Shown here: piece after piece, positions 46,613 to 58,977 of the stretch
Position numbering within the stretch: position 1 is the stretch's first letter
How the letters are laid out: each line of letters starts with the position of its first letter
DNA from: Lantana camara
Lineage: Eukaryota > Streptophyta > Magnoliopsida > Lamiales > Verbenaceae
DNA length: 64,000 bases
Direction: 5' to 3'
NCBI GenBank assembly: GCA_037501455.1
Contig: CM074860.1
Span: 49,796,501-49,860,500 of the forward strand
Translations under genes and position numbers: made by a program
The notes under the pieces: model-generated
The model's database searches: none
The model's input: only the letters and a program-made list of their open reading frames with translations
What the model was told of the DNA's origin: nothing

Positions 46613-46982
46613 GAGAGACCTTAGGTTCCCTCTTTTTACGTGTTGGAGAGATGTAGGATTCTCTCTATTTATGTGGTAGAAAGATGTTGGAATCTTTCTA
46701 AGTTTTGTGCGCGAGAGATGTTGGATTCTCTTGTATTTAGATATTCGGAGATGCTGGATTCTCTTGAATCTAAGAGTTTGAGGAATGCTGGATTTTCTCA
46801 AACTAGAATGTTGGCAGATGCTGGAATCTGTCCGACTTAGGTTGAGAGACGGGGTTCTCTCAATTATGTGCTTGAGAGACGGGGTTCTCTCTTTTGTGTG
46901 TGCTTGAGAGACGGGGTTCTCTCTCTTGTGGGTGCTGAGGGACGGGCTCTCTCACTTACGTGTTGAGAGATGGGATTCTCTC
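46613..46982 (+). repeat. Twelve-unit tandem hairpin array near the polypurine tract (G)
   Basis: Units start near 46613, 46646, 46679, 46713, 46746, 46780, 46813, 46844, 46874, 46906, 46937 and 46965, a 28-34 bp pitch. Arms covary: GAGAGAT/ATTCTCTC, GAAAGAT/ATCTTTC, GCAGAT/ATCTGT, GAGAGAC/GTTCTCTC. The loops are TGYTGG-like in the first half and CGGGG-like in the second. Confidence 0.88.
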
Positions 46983-47292
46983 TTGTTTGTTGTGGTTGCG
47001 TTACGCGCTGATCTGACTATGGGTAGCAAGTGGTGCATCTGAGACGACATCGAGGTTGGGTGCAGTTGCAGCTATCCGATCATGGGAATGACCGATCGAG
47101 TTCGAACAACTAGCGGATCAAGTACTCGCACGGACCTCGATGATAACAAGATATCCTAAAGGAGGTTCAGTGTAGATGACCGGAGTAAGCCTCACCATTA
47201 GAGCTATGATCTTACGTGAGTTCTGGGGAAGGGTTGGAGCACTACTACTCGAGGATCTACATTTTTGCAGTGGAACCTGGGGACCAGGTTCT

Positions 47293-47310
47293 CTTAAGGG
47301 AGGAAGGTTG
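47293..47310 (+). other. Element G polypurine tract
   Basis: AAGGGAGGAAGG directly before the LTR2 start TGATGCCCCG. Confidence 0.8.
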
Positions 47311-50300
47311 TGATGCCCCGTATTCTCGAAAGGCATCCTGATGACATTTACAAGTAAGTCTCTACACTTGTGCGTGTTTAATTTAAGAGTTCTTGAATTA
47401 TGTGATTTAATGTAAATCCAATTTAATATGTGTTCATTCGAATTATTCTAAGATTAATTACAACTTGATTAATTACGCGCATATTTAACCCTAACTATCT
47501 AATTTGATTTAGTTCGAATTTATTCAATGAAATAATTGTCAAGTGATTTTAAATCCATCATGTTACTTAACTTGTTTAATTTCGGTTTACTTGAATTCCT
47601 TGAGATTAATTGTCAATCATGTGTTCACAAAGTGCCGCTAAATTATACGAAAAGTTTCTAAAATTAAATTGAATTAAACTCTAATTGGTAAATCTCTATT
47701 TCACTTTTATTTGTAAAATTAATTCGGAGCTTGAATGTTTATTCGTAACTTTACCAATTTTATTTACGATTAATTGTACGCGATATTTATCCTTGCTACG
47801 CGATAAGGATACCCGGTTATATATACCTTGTGCACAAGACACATTTCTCCCAATCCCTTTTCTCTCTCTCTCTCTCCTCTCCCACTTTCTCTCTCCCGCG
47901 GGTTACTATCGCGGCTTCGGTTACGAGCCCATAACTCGATCGTTTCTCAATGGAATTCAACAAACGAATAGTCCATTTCGATTATCTCGGCGAGACCGAT
48001 GTAAGAGTACCAATTTCAGAGCCTAAGGATGAACGACGGCGAAGATATCGCCGATTTTCAGACGCCCAGGCGGGTGGCGGCGGACCTCGGATTCGCCGCC
48101 CATTTCCGGTGGCTTCCGGCGGGATTTCAGCAACACGCGCCCATGACCCATAAAGTAGACTTCCAGGCGCTTCGTTTGACGTTGGTGGCGCGGCCATCGG
48201 AGCAGAGACGGAGCCTCACGCGCCGCCCAAAGCTCGCGGCGGCGGAGCGAGTTATCGTAGCGGCGGCGGCAGAAACTTCGGCGGCCAACGGCGGCCTTTT
48301 TCTGGCCATATTTTGGTCTCGGGCTCTTCACGAAAGTTGTTCGGAACGACGAGAACTAGTGACCTGTCATCAGGCGACTCCAGATTCGGTGGTTTGGTGG
48401 TGGATCGACGGCGGCAAAGTGGCGGTGCAACGGCGGCACTAGCTCCGAGGATTTTTCCAGAAAGCTACCTTAGGGCTTTCGAAGAGCTCGTCTTGGGTAA
48501 GACAACACCTCTTTCGGATCGCATTTTGGTTCACCGGTTTGGAAGTAATTTGAGTTTGAAGATTTAGGGTTTTCGTGTTCTTAGATTTCAGATCTAGGAC
48601 AATTGGCTTGGAATTTCTAGAAATTGATCGAGGATTCGGAACGGGCACGAAGACTTCATTCAGGACTGATTTTTCGGGATTTTTCCGGCGACTTTTGACG
48701 GTGGCCCGGTGGCGGCCCGGCGACTTTCTGGCGGCTCCGGTGGCGGCACTCCGGCGAATTTCGGACAGAATGTTCGTCTCGTTGTGGTGAGTTCAACGCC
48801 ACTTTCCGTTCGTTAATCGGACACTCGATCTATTTATTACGAATTATTTTGCGTAATTGTGATTATTTGAATTAATTGTTTTAAGTGCAAATAAATTGGT
48901 TATTGTTGGTTTGTTGATCGAGATGTATTCCAATCGTATATGAAAACATGTATTGAATGGATTGTGATATGCATGAATGTTTCGATTTACAATTCGAATC
49001 CCGATGTGATGAATTTATACTATGTGTTTAGATATGAAGAGGTGTTAGTGTAATATTTAGAAACTAATCTTTTATTTGACTAAATGAACTTGAATGATAT
49101 TTTAGAAGAACGAAAATGTTGTGATTTCTCTATATGAATTTGAGACGTTCTCAATATTATGTTTATTGTAAATTGTGTTTCAAATATAAAATTTAGATAC
49201 ATGAAGGATGCTTGAACAACTTAAGACTTGATGCATGATAGGAGTTAGAATTGTAATATCTTGTTTTACTCTTACTACTTGAAAATGGTATATTACGAAT
49301 TATGATAAATTGATAATTGTCATGCTTGTAAGTAATTAATTCCTAGCTGAATAATTATATAAACACTTTAAACGAACAATTATGCTTAGTAATCAACTAA
49401 GGGGATGTATGTGTAATAATTCTAAACTTTTATAAATAACTTAGGGGATGTAAGTGAAATATTTATGAAACTTGAATGTGACTTGAGCTTGTGTACCAAA
49501 CATGTTGTGAAGTTGTAAAGTATGATCTTAAGTGAATTAAATGCACTCTTTATTTGTATCAAGCATGCCATCTACGTACAACAACTTTGTATGTTTATAT
49601 GACCAAGTTGCTCTTACTTATGCACTTTATAACTCGTCATGAACTTGATGCTTAATTCTAATATTATAATTGAACCCTGTGACATTGGATAATTTAATAT
49701 GCATTTTGTGAATACATTGACTTCCTAAATTGATCTTGCATCTTTGGATATGGAATTACGTGTCGGTTGCTTGTAAATATGACCTTGTTGAGCATTGATA
49801 TGCCTTGAATGACCACGACACCTTATCCAAGCACAACATGAACACTTATGCATAACCACGATCATGTTGAGCAACGCCGTGCGTCTTGTATGGTTCATAT
49901 AGAGTCTAAGTCTGGGCTTCTGTATGTCTTGTCACAGAGATTGGTGGTGCCGGTGGGCCCGAGATTTAGAGTGTTTGGCCCTTCACACTCTCAGACTCTA
50001 CTTTCACGAGGTGAGGTTTAGGATTTTGTATAGTTATGCGACCTATGGCCTTAATATGATGATTTCAACCCTTGTATGCGAGTATATCTATTATAAATAC
50101 GTATGTGTTGGATATGATATGTTTATGGCCTTGTGAATCAGCTCTGTTTTGGAAAATTAGATATGAAAGCATATGTAAGCTGTTTTGAAAAGTTATGTTA
50201 TGTTATGATCTGTTCTGTAGCGAGTTAGCCATGATATATGGTATCTGTTCTGTTCTGTTCTGTTATGGATCCGAGGAGCTATGGGTAAGGAATCCCTGGG

Positions 50301-51333
50301 ACGGTATAGGGCCGTCAGGGCTCGGCCTGTGCATAGTCTCCATTTGAGATATCATTGCGCGACTCAGGGAGATAGGGGAGGCGTGATATCTTGAGCCTTC
50401 GGTGTACAGCCGGGGAGGACTCTTGTGGGTTCGCTACCCCTTGAGGGTTTGTCTGTTCTGGATGGTTTGGGGACGGTACATCCCCTCCATCATTGGTGTG
50501 ACGGTTGGATTGACTTTTGTATTCTATGATTTGATATGTTCTGAGGAGTAAAGGTTGGAAGCTCGTACTCGCCGAGCATGTGTTCTGTTCTGTCTGGGAA
50601 TCATGACTCGAGATAGAGTTCTGAAATGTTTTCTAAATCTTATATAACTATCTTTTGGGTACTTTTGGAAATGTTTTGGTATGCAACACCTATCTCCGGT
50701 TCATGAGTCCACCCTTCTGATATGTGCTATGCTCTATATATATATACAGTGGGTGTGCGTTAGCCCCCTCACTCAGTCAGTTGACTGACACCTCATTTTA
50801 CACTTTTAGTTGCAGGATTGTTGGCGTTTGCTAGGCGGAAGTGAGTCCTTTGAGTTGCACTTCGTCGGTTTAGTCTTTCTATTTGCATTTGTCTTTTCAT
50901 ACACTTTACTTATGCTTTGACTTGTAGACTTGAGATTATACTTTACTATTCGGTAGCCCTGCGTGGCACTCTCATTCGGCCCTTGTGGCACTTGATGATT
51001 ATTACTTTATGTTGATATTCGGGACTAGGGATCTATGCTAGTTGAACCCGTCACCTGCTTTGTTTGTTGATCTATTATTCGGGATTAGGTATCTATGCTA
51101 GTTGAACCCGTCACCTGCTTTGTATGTTTTGTAATAAATGCTTCCGCTATCTATTGATGTTGGTTTTAATTGCTTCCGCGCTCTGGGTTTTGGTCAAGTT
51201 AGATCCGCCTAGCCTAGTGCGTGAGTTGGTCTCCCGTTCGCTCTTATTCGGATTCGGGCATGGACTTTCATTTCATGCTTCGGGTCTGGGTCATAGTGCG
51301 GGGGATGTGGCATCCTCCGTTTGGGGTGTTACA
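47311..51333 (+). repeat. Element G LTR2 (4023 bp)
   Basis: Near-identical to LTR1 apart from the two about 27-bp length changes and scattered substitutions. It is followed not by host DNA but by another primer site and interior. Confidence 0.93.
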
Positions 51334-51975
51334 TCCTTAAGTGGTATCAGAGCTCTAGGTTGCAAAACCGAGCTCTTGAGGCGTGTTGAGTCTGTCTAGG
51401 TCGTACGACATAGGAATAACTGCGCATTGCATTTATTTGACTTGATATTTTGACCCTTCGGCATGAATTGTTTTGTGATTATATGATTGTGTGCACATTG
51501 TGACTTTGATTATGCCACATCTTATTTTATGTGCTTTATAAATGACAACTAATTGTTGCATTTACGTGATATACTTGTTACATTTCATTCGCATCTTTAA
51601 CCAGCATGCATCGAATTTAGTGTTTGAATTTCAGGGTGCCCTATGAGTCAACACTAAGATTTCCCTCCGTCAACACTACCTATTGGTACTACAACGGAAA
51701 CACGCCATAATTCGAAGATGAAAGGATTCTTTACCAAGATCAAGGGTCATGAAAAGGTTCAGAGTTGAAGGACTGAGATTTGCTATGTTGACTTACTATC
51801 TTAAAGTCAATTGAAAGATGGAGTTTGATGAATTTTCACCTTGAGGATTCGTTCATTTGGAAGTAGTCACCTTGTTGAGGAAATGAGTCAATGGAGGAGA
51901 GTCTGATCAAGTAGAACCGTTTTGAAGAAGTTTGATGAGCTTTTGCCTTGATGATTTGTTTATTTGGGAGTAGTC
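51334..51975 (+). repeat. Element G second internal copy, truncated
   Basis: Collinear with 44637-45278, same length, ending at GGGAGTAGTC. The sequence to the right is unrelated. Confidence 0.93.
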
Positions 51976-52327
51976 GCTCGTCAGCCGCAGGAGCTAAGTG
52001 CTATACGGGGCAAAGTGCTACATGTGTAGGAGCCACCTCTTGAGCCCGTAGGAGCCACCTCTAGAGTCCCAACGCAGACGAGTCGATCATGGGCTATATG
52101 TCATGCCGCGACGAGGACGTCGCGATTCTGAAGGAGGGGTGATTGTGATACCCTTGTCCCACATCGGGAAAGTATGAGAGTTAAGTTCAGTTTATAAGTT
52201 AAAGAGTCCAAGTGTAACAAATGGATATCCCTTTTGGGCAGTGGTTTATGCCCAATTTCAGGTTATACTCAGTGGGCTTGGAGACTTGCGCTCGGGTCCA
52301 ACGGACCCGTGGACCCGGGGCGTGACA
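51976..52327 (+). mobile_element. Fragment H: 3' end of a short-LTR retroelement
   Basis: A purine tract GAAGGAGGGG is followed by a TG...CA segment of about 184 bp (52144-52327). It contains CTTGTCCCACATCGGGA, a motif often seen at the start of small plant LTRs (TRIM-like; recalled, not searched). Upstream 168 bp would be its interior end. No primer site or second LTR. Confidence 0.5.
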
Positions 52328-52559
52328 TGGTAGGACCCATTTGCAATAATGGTGAAAAGCAGGTCATTGTACACATTTCAAACGACAGCTATCAAACGAA
52401 AACGACAAAAGGCACCTTTTTGATCTGTAGATTTAACAATGCGAAGAATCACAAGTCTGAATGTTAGTTAATGTACCTTCGGCAGACGGCTACACCGCCC
52501 TTTTTCTGTGTGGTTGTGTTTTCTTCTGTCGGGCCCAGCATTAACTTATCAATATCCTA
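52328..52559. other. Unassigned DNA
   Basis: No repeat, LTR or ORF recognised. Confidence 0.4.
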
Positions 52560-52825
52560 CCCCCTCTCTCTAAGGATAACGACCCGTGCCGAGCCTTGAC
52601 CGTTTTCATGGCTTGAACTCGGCTCGACCAAGGTTTGAGGCTTGAGCTCGGCTCGACTCGTGGAAAATTATATTAATTGAAATAAAAAAAATTAATTTTT
52701 TTAACAATTTAATATATTTCTATATATAATAATATATATTAATTAAATATATATACACATTTATAATAAATATATTACTTTTTTATTAATTTTATATAAA
52801 AATAAATATATATATATATAATATT
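52560..52825. repeat. GCTCGGCTCG-rich segment with AT-rich tail (I)
   Basis: Repeated GAGCTCGGCTCGA / GAACTCGGCTCGA between 52610 and 52665, then about 150 bp of TA-rich DNA. Such clustered motifs resemble subterminal repeats of some plant DNA transposons. No terminal inverted repeat was found. Confidence 0.35.
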
Positions 52826-53730
52826 TGTAACACCCCGGAGCGAAGGGTGCCACATCACCCGCACTATGGTCCAACCCGAGTAACGAAATGGAGGGTTCGC
52901 ACCCGAATCCAACCATAGCGAACGGGAGACACACAAAACTCACACCCTCACTAGGCGGCCTAGACCCTCAATAACCGAGCAAAATTAAAACAAGTGGAAG
53001 CGTTAAAACATTCATACTTAATTCCCAAGATCACATAACATGTAATAAGAGGGTTCAAGTTGTCATGCTAAGTCATAAACGGATATATACAACATATACA
53101 ATTCCCATCGGGGCCAAAATATCATAAGTATTCGAATTACATAAATCAAAAGTGCATAAAGGTAAGGTACAAAACCACTACATATGCATGTGACCCGAGC
53201 TACACCACAAGTAAACTCGACAGACACTTGTCGCCTAGCTAGACTCAGAAGGTACCTGCAAACTCAAAAGAAAAGGGGAAAAGGGGAAACAACAAGGATT
53301 AGTCCTAGAGACTAGTGGGGGGGGAGGGGGGTTAACTCACACAACCAATATACATATAGAGCATAACACTTATTCAAAATCGAAAGGATCCATGAACTAA
53401 GAGTGGTTGTTGCAAGCCAAAGATTTTATCCGTGGTATACATATACATACAAGGATTTTAGGCCAAAGGCCACACATCAAGTTTTAGATACTTAGAAGTC
53501 CACTCTTGTTTCATAGATCATACACAACCAACCAACTCGGCGAGTACGAGTCACACATCCAAACTTCCATAAACGAAAGGCATAAGAAAGCAAAACAAAG
53601 CATAATCCAACCTTAACACCGGGTGATAGAAGGGTTGATCGACCCTAGGTATCCAAAAATCGAGAGAGACAAGGTTTAATCACGACCTTGAAACCTTCGA
53701 CGGTTACCACCGCCGGCTCAAGAGAAATAC
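52826..53730 (-). repeat. LTR fragment J
   Basis: Starts TGTAACACCCCGG, the reverse complement of an LTR end related to G. Hairpin TAGTC-ctaga-GACTA at 53300-53314 and acceptor TTTGCAG ending at 53256. Stops where K begins; the remainder may lie beyond the window. Confidence 0.8.
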
Positions 53731-56148
53731 TATAACGGCCCGAATTTCATTAACTACATTCTTATGTTCATTATAATTTTATAAATTATATTTTATCAAA
53801 CTTTCATGAAGTTTCATGAAATTCATATTAAACTTAGAATTTATTTCCTAACTTGAAAATGTTTATTACGTGAAATAACTGCCGAATATGATTTGATTGT
53901 CAACAAGTCCTTAAATGATCTTTCTTTATAGATCAAGGACCAAATTGCATTTATTTAATTGGACTTAATTGATCAATTTTCAAAGCCTTTCATCCTTAAT
54001 TGCATGATTTGAATACTTAAAGGGACTAAATTGCAAATTGAGCATTTCACCATTTTCAAAAATGGTGAATCACGGTATAAACATTCCTTAAGCTTCCTTG
54101 ATCAATTTCGTCCAAAAATCTCCCAACATATTGCTCCCCTTTGCTCTCGGTTCTTCAAGCCAAAAAGAAAAGAAGAGATTTCATCAAAATCATCCAAGTT
54201 TTCAAGGAAAAATCCAAGCTTTGAAGCTTAGCATCCATCTTCATCTTCTTCATCCATTTCTTTCATTCAAGGTGGGTGTGTGCTTGATTATGTGGTTTTT
54301 TTAATGATTTATGATGAAGCCAGGGTTTATGATTTATGTAATAAATGGATTATATGCTACTTGAAGTATGAATAGATGATTATAACTTGAATTGAAGCAT
54401 GAATTCTTGAAGGAGGTAAGCTTATGTGATGGTTTGGTGTGTGAACATGGAAGTGGAATTCTTGGTGTTCTTGAGTGATTTAAGTGTTTATATGGAGTTT
54501 ATTGTACCTTAATCATGTATATATGCTTTTGCCCAGAATTCTTGCATTTTAATGTGAGTTTGTTGATGTTTTGGGTGTTGTTGTTGTTATGCCGAGAGCC
54601 TCCCCTGTTCTGCTCTGTTTCTGCATTTGCAGAGGAGCGGGAACGACCCTTCCCGTCCCCAGTTCATTCTGGGAACGGCCGTTCCTGCTCCTTTGAATTC
54701 AAAGATGGCGCGCGCATGGGAACGACCGTTCCCATTTTGGCCTGGAAGCCGGAAGGGCCGTTCCCAGCAAAATCGCCATTTTAAATCATAAAGCGCAGGG
54801 GCATTTTCGGTGAGCGGCCCTTCCCATTTTACACTAAGGCCCGGAACGGCCCTTCCCATGCCTCTGACAGAACAAATGTGACTACATAAAATGATGATTT
54901 CGGGATTTTAATCCAATCCCTTCTTTGATCCCAAATTGCTATTATATGATTGATTACATGCTAAAACAAGATGTTTTCATGAACATTGTATATTGCACGT
55001 CATCTCGTTGCATTTTCCTCGTCATAAATGGTCCATTTTGAGTCATGTCTCACGTGTACACGTCCATCTTGCACAGATCAGCTTCACGGGGACGCGGAGC
55101 AAGCTCTGTAGGCCGAGTCCTACTCATCTTTTGTCGGTAAAGGTGAGGTTTAATTGCTAGTTACATAGAACCCGTATAACCATTATCTGGAATTTCAAGC
55201 CAAAAGGTATACTTATTTATTTATAGTGATTTCTAAACTCATAAACAATTACAAGCAAGCCATGTTTATGAAAAGCAAGTCATGTATCGTGATTGATCGT
55301 GTTTGGCGAGTAAAGCATGTCACGTTGGGCCCGAGGATAGTGATTTGAGCCAACCGGGAAAGCATGGGCTGACGGGTAACTCGAATGCTATCCTCACCAC
55401 ATTGGGATGACCCCTGAATCTGCTAGGAGATTAGTGGAGGAAGGAGTTCCGGGCTTAGGGATTCATGTACCCTCTACTCAATGAGATTGGATGGTGGGGC
55501 CTTGTAATCCCACCATCTCCGAAGGAAGAAGGAGACTAGGGACGGGTCCGACACCACGGATTGTCCTCGGGTTATTGTCATGATTGCACTTATTGATTGT
55601 CTTGCCTGAATACACATGCACGATTGCACGAGAGCTGAATTGCATGATCACCTATTGAATAATAAAGCAAGCAGGTATTGTACACTGTCGGAGTAAGGTT
55701 GGAGAATGCCCTCACTCGCCGGGCCACGTATTACACGTATTGAATGCATGAAATTGATTAAAGTATTTAATATTGGTAGTTGTAATCTCGGGCGAGTTCT
55801 ATGTTATTTTGAACTTATATTACTTTTCATTACAACACGTGACCCGAGGTTATATTTTGCATGTTAATTGCGCTAATATATATTTATGCCCCTCACTCAG
55901 TCTTCCATGGACTGACGCCCCACCTTTCAGGTTGTCGCGGTCGTGTGTTAGGCGGGAGTCAAAGTCGTGTCTTGTCGTCCAGCTGAGTCTAGCACTTCAT
56001 ACACTTTCATGTTATTGTTCTTGTTAGCATCTTGAGACTTTTATCTGTATTATATATTCGAGATGATAATGTAATGACACTTGTTGGTACCTATTAGTAT
56101 TTATACTTTTGATGAAAATATGGTACCTATAGGTATTGTTGATATTAT
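53731..56148 (+). repeat. LTR K (family of element A), interrupted by L
   Basis: Begins TATAACGGCCCG and follows the A LTR (TGTAACGCCCCG) to about 2.4 kb, where L starts at 56149. Donor CAAG|GTGGGT (intron from 54272), palindromes 54639-54857, hairpin CAGTC/GACTG (55898-55914) with CTGAC, acceptor TTTCAG ending at 55930. Confidence 0.88.
54639..54857 (+). repeat. Six paired palindromes (LTR K)
   Basis: Starts 54639, 54671, 54718, 54750, 54810 and 54842. All three pairs are exactly 32 bp apart, as in A, although the motifs and inter-pair gaps have changed. Confidence 0.92.
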
Positions 56149-58565
56149 GTAGCGCCCGGAACGGTGGGCCACCACATCCCCCGCACCTAAACCCGAACTA
56201 ACATATAGTAAGAAAAGAACCTATCTCGATCCATAATCTATCAGTCAAACAAAAACACAAGCCCGGCGAGAACGGACTATCCCTTACTCCTTCAAACATA
56301 CATATCAAATCACAATTCCACCCTTGCATCCATCGTATATCGGGAATCAAACCCTAACACCTACATTACCAAAAACACATGGGGTAGCTAACCCACGATA
56401 TGCCTTCCCCGGTTATCCACTGAGGGCTCAAGATATCACGCCTTCCCAACCTCCCTAGGTCGTACGTGAATATCTCAAATGAGAGCGTGCACAGGGTTCA
56501 AACCCGGTGACCCCGTGGTTGTCCCGGGTCTTCCTTACCCACGTCTCCAGGGCCCACAAACCATATCAAACCAACATCCCATCTTTCAGGGCACACTCGC
56601 TCAGCATAACATAAACGTATCCAAAGAGATTCAAACTCAAGCTTATATATGCTCTTACTTATATCATTTCCATAAAGTTCAAATCTTCCACAAGATCATA
56701 AACATAATTTAGGCACTCATATTTAAATATGTATAACATATCCGCATGCGAGTGAGAAATCATCACATTAAAGGCCATAGGTTAATAGCTAATAAATTCC
56801 TAACCTCACCTTAACAAAAGAGATAAAAGAGTAGGATCGAACTGCAACCAACCACCTAAGCTTCGGGCTCTTGCGCGACCGGAAGAGACTCTGAAATGCC
56901 AAAGAGAACAAGACCCAAGACTTAGACTCCAATATGAACCAAATAGACGCTCGACAATGCTTGTGAATGCAAAGAATGTAAATGAAATGCATAAACATGC
57001 CAAATAAATCCTACCAATTCTTATTCTCACAATGCATATCAAATAAGGTCATAAGTTCAAAACAAGGCACATAACGCATAATATAACAAGCTAACAATGC
57101 ATGCAAGTCATAAATGAAGAAAGAAAAACAATGAAGCGATAAAACGAACAATTGTCGCCGCCATATTTTCAAATGACACGGCCGTGTTGGGTTTTAGTTC
57201 AAAATGGACACGGCCGTGTCCGATTAAAATTAATTCAGGAGCTTAATCCAAGACGCTGACACGACCATGTTAAATTTTAGTTCAAAATGTATAAAAATAA
57301 TTTGCTCCAAGTCGAGAGGCTGACACGGCTGTGTCCAAAACAAGTACAAAGCTGATACGGCCGTGTTGGCCCTTCGTCTTCGAAAATAAATACAGCAGTA
57401 ATAGTAACCCTGCGCTAAAAAACAGAGGAAGAAGCAGAGCAACATGCAGCAACATCAAGCAACCATATCAAGCTACAAAACTCATGCAAACCAAAGCAAA
57501 TCACCTCATGATCATCATATAATCTCCCAACTATCAGAAAAGTTCAAGAATCAACATATATCTCAAGTTCATCCAAGCAAGGATTTGAATTCCATTAATG
57601 GTAACCTTCACCATATTCAACCGTCAGCAAAAGGGGGTTCATATAATCAATTTAGAGTCAAAAGGGATCACATATACAACTTCAAATCAAAGCTTAACTC
57701 TAAGAAGCACAAGAGATCATCAAACCCTCAAGATACATGCCATGCTCCATAAATACCCCAAACATAGCTTAAAGCATGGAATTAATAGCTCAAAATGATC
57801 ATATAATCATGTACATATCAAATACTAACTTACCCCTTGAAGAAGATGGAAGAAAATGGAGATTAGAGCTCAAATTCTCCTTGGGGTGAATAGTGATGGG
57901 TTGAAGGGTTGAAGCTCCAAAGTTGCTGCACCTTTTTCCTCTCTTCCTTGTATGTACCGAGAATGAAAGGGGAGAGATGATAGTGTATGGTGTTGGTGGG
58001 TTGTGGGGCCAAGGTGGAGGGTAATATGTCAAAAATTGAGGGACTAAAGTGCAAATAGGTGAAAGGTAGTCATATATGAGCGAGGTAAGTTTCCGATCGG
58101 ATTTCGGAGTATCGAATAGGCTTAAAAGGTTATGAGGTTTAGTCCATCGAACCCGAATCGTCGAAACGAGTTCAACGGTAGTGACGGAATTCGAATCCGA
58201 ATTCCCGAGCTCAAAATACACACATTGGAACCCAAGGTGCGCGAAAAACGTTTTAGCCTCCTTTAGGTTCCAAACGAAACAAATAATTCAAAAGCTCAAC
58301 AAATAGATTCGAAAACATAAACGATTAAAAATCAAAGTTCGTAATACGTAATTCTCCAACATACTAAAACGACGAAAAATTCTGAATTCAACTCAAGCAT
58401 AAACGAATCAATCCATAACAAATTCCATATATATTCAAATAAGAATCATTCGAATTCATAAGAAATATTTAAAATAAGAATTAAAAGAATAAAGAATATG
58501 TATTTAAATAATTTAAATCGCGCACTTACGTCATACCTGTACGGTCTGGAAGTCGGGGTGTCACA
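56149..58565 (-). repeat. Element L 3' LTR (2417 bp)
   Basis: TGTAGCGCCCGG to GGGGTGTCACA on the plus strand. 56149-56924 matches 63225-64000 closely. Donor-like AAGGG|GTAAGT (intron from 57833). Palindromes at 57174-57368. Confidence 0.93.
57174..57368 (-). repeat. Five palindromes, GGACACGGCCGTGTCC type (element L)
   Basis: Centres fall at about 57181.5, 57213.5, 57264.5, 57328.5 and 57360.5: pairs 32 bp apart, with the mate of the third (expected at 57296.5) lost. Core CGGCCG as in A and F. Confidence 0.88.
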
Positions 58566-58580
58566 ATCCTTTCCCCTTAA
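58566..58580 (-). other. Element L polypurine tract
   Basis: The minus strand carries AAGGGGAAAGGAT directly before the 3' LTR. Confidence 0.82.
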
Positions 58581-58611
58581 AAAGGACTTGTCCTCAAGTC
58601 CGAACCGAGTT

Positions 58612-58977
58612 CTCAAACAAATCCGGATACAAACTCTTCATCTTTTCCTCTGTTTCCCAAGTGGACTCTTATGATTTCCGATCCCTCCAAAGTACCCTGA
58701 CTAAAGGAATTTACCGGTTTCTCAATTCTTGTATTTTTCGATCCTGAATTGCAACTGGAAGTTTCTCAATCGTCAAATCCAGCTCTAACTGAACCTCTTC
58801 ATTTGGGAGAATTGTTGCCTCATCGGGATAATACTTACGGAGCTGAGAAACGTAAAACACGTTGTGTATCCCAGTCAAATTTGGCGGTAAATCCAATCTA
58901 TACGCCGCTTCTCCAATTCTTTCTAACATCTTAAACGGTCCAAGGTATCGGGGACTGAGTTTCCCACCTTTACCTAT
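58612..58977 (-). pseudogene. Element L integrase C-terminus and chromodomain-like tail
   Basis: In frame after TGA 58978-58980. A GPF-like MLERIGEAAYRLDLPPNL module leads to IHNVFYVSQLRKY and then a tail with IPLVRVLW and [12 protein letters not shown] (58711-58713) and another TAA lie within the tail. Matches the C tail closely. Confidence 0.85.

Larger units (their letters stand above)
40616..51975 (+). mobile_element. Element G: LARD-like element in LTR-internal-LTR-internal arrangement
   Basis: LTR1 40616-44636, internal 44637-47310, LTR2 47311-51333, then 642 bp of a second internal copy (51334-51975). The second internal copy matches 44637-45278 base for base in length, with about seven mismatches by eye. 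The internal region has a primer site and hairpin array but no pol or clear gag. LTRs of 4.0 kb with a 2.7-kb non-coding interior fit a large retrotransposon derivative. The second internal copy breaks abruptly into an unrelated short-LTR fragment, so no third LTR or right target duplication is seen. Confidence 0.9.

Noticed and set aside
46640..46840. Cys- and Glu-containing repeat frame over the G hairpin array
   Set aside because: Periodic residues only reflect the tandem hairpins, and the unit length varies, which breaks frame.
52610..52665. Complete DNA transposon or MITE
   Set aside because: GCTCGGCTCG repeats are suggestive, but no terminal inverted repeats or target duplication could be found.
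57799..58221. 140-codon minus-strand frame in L LTR
   Set aside because: Lies in the exon-like part before the donor; no domain and not conserved in other LTRs.
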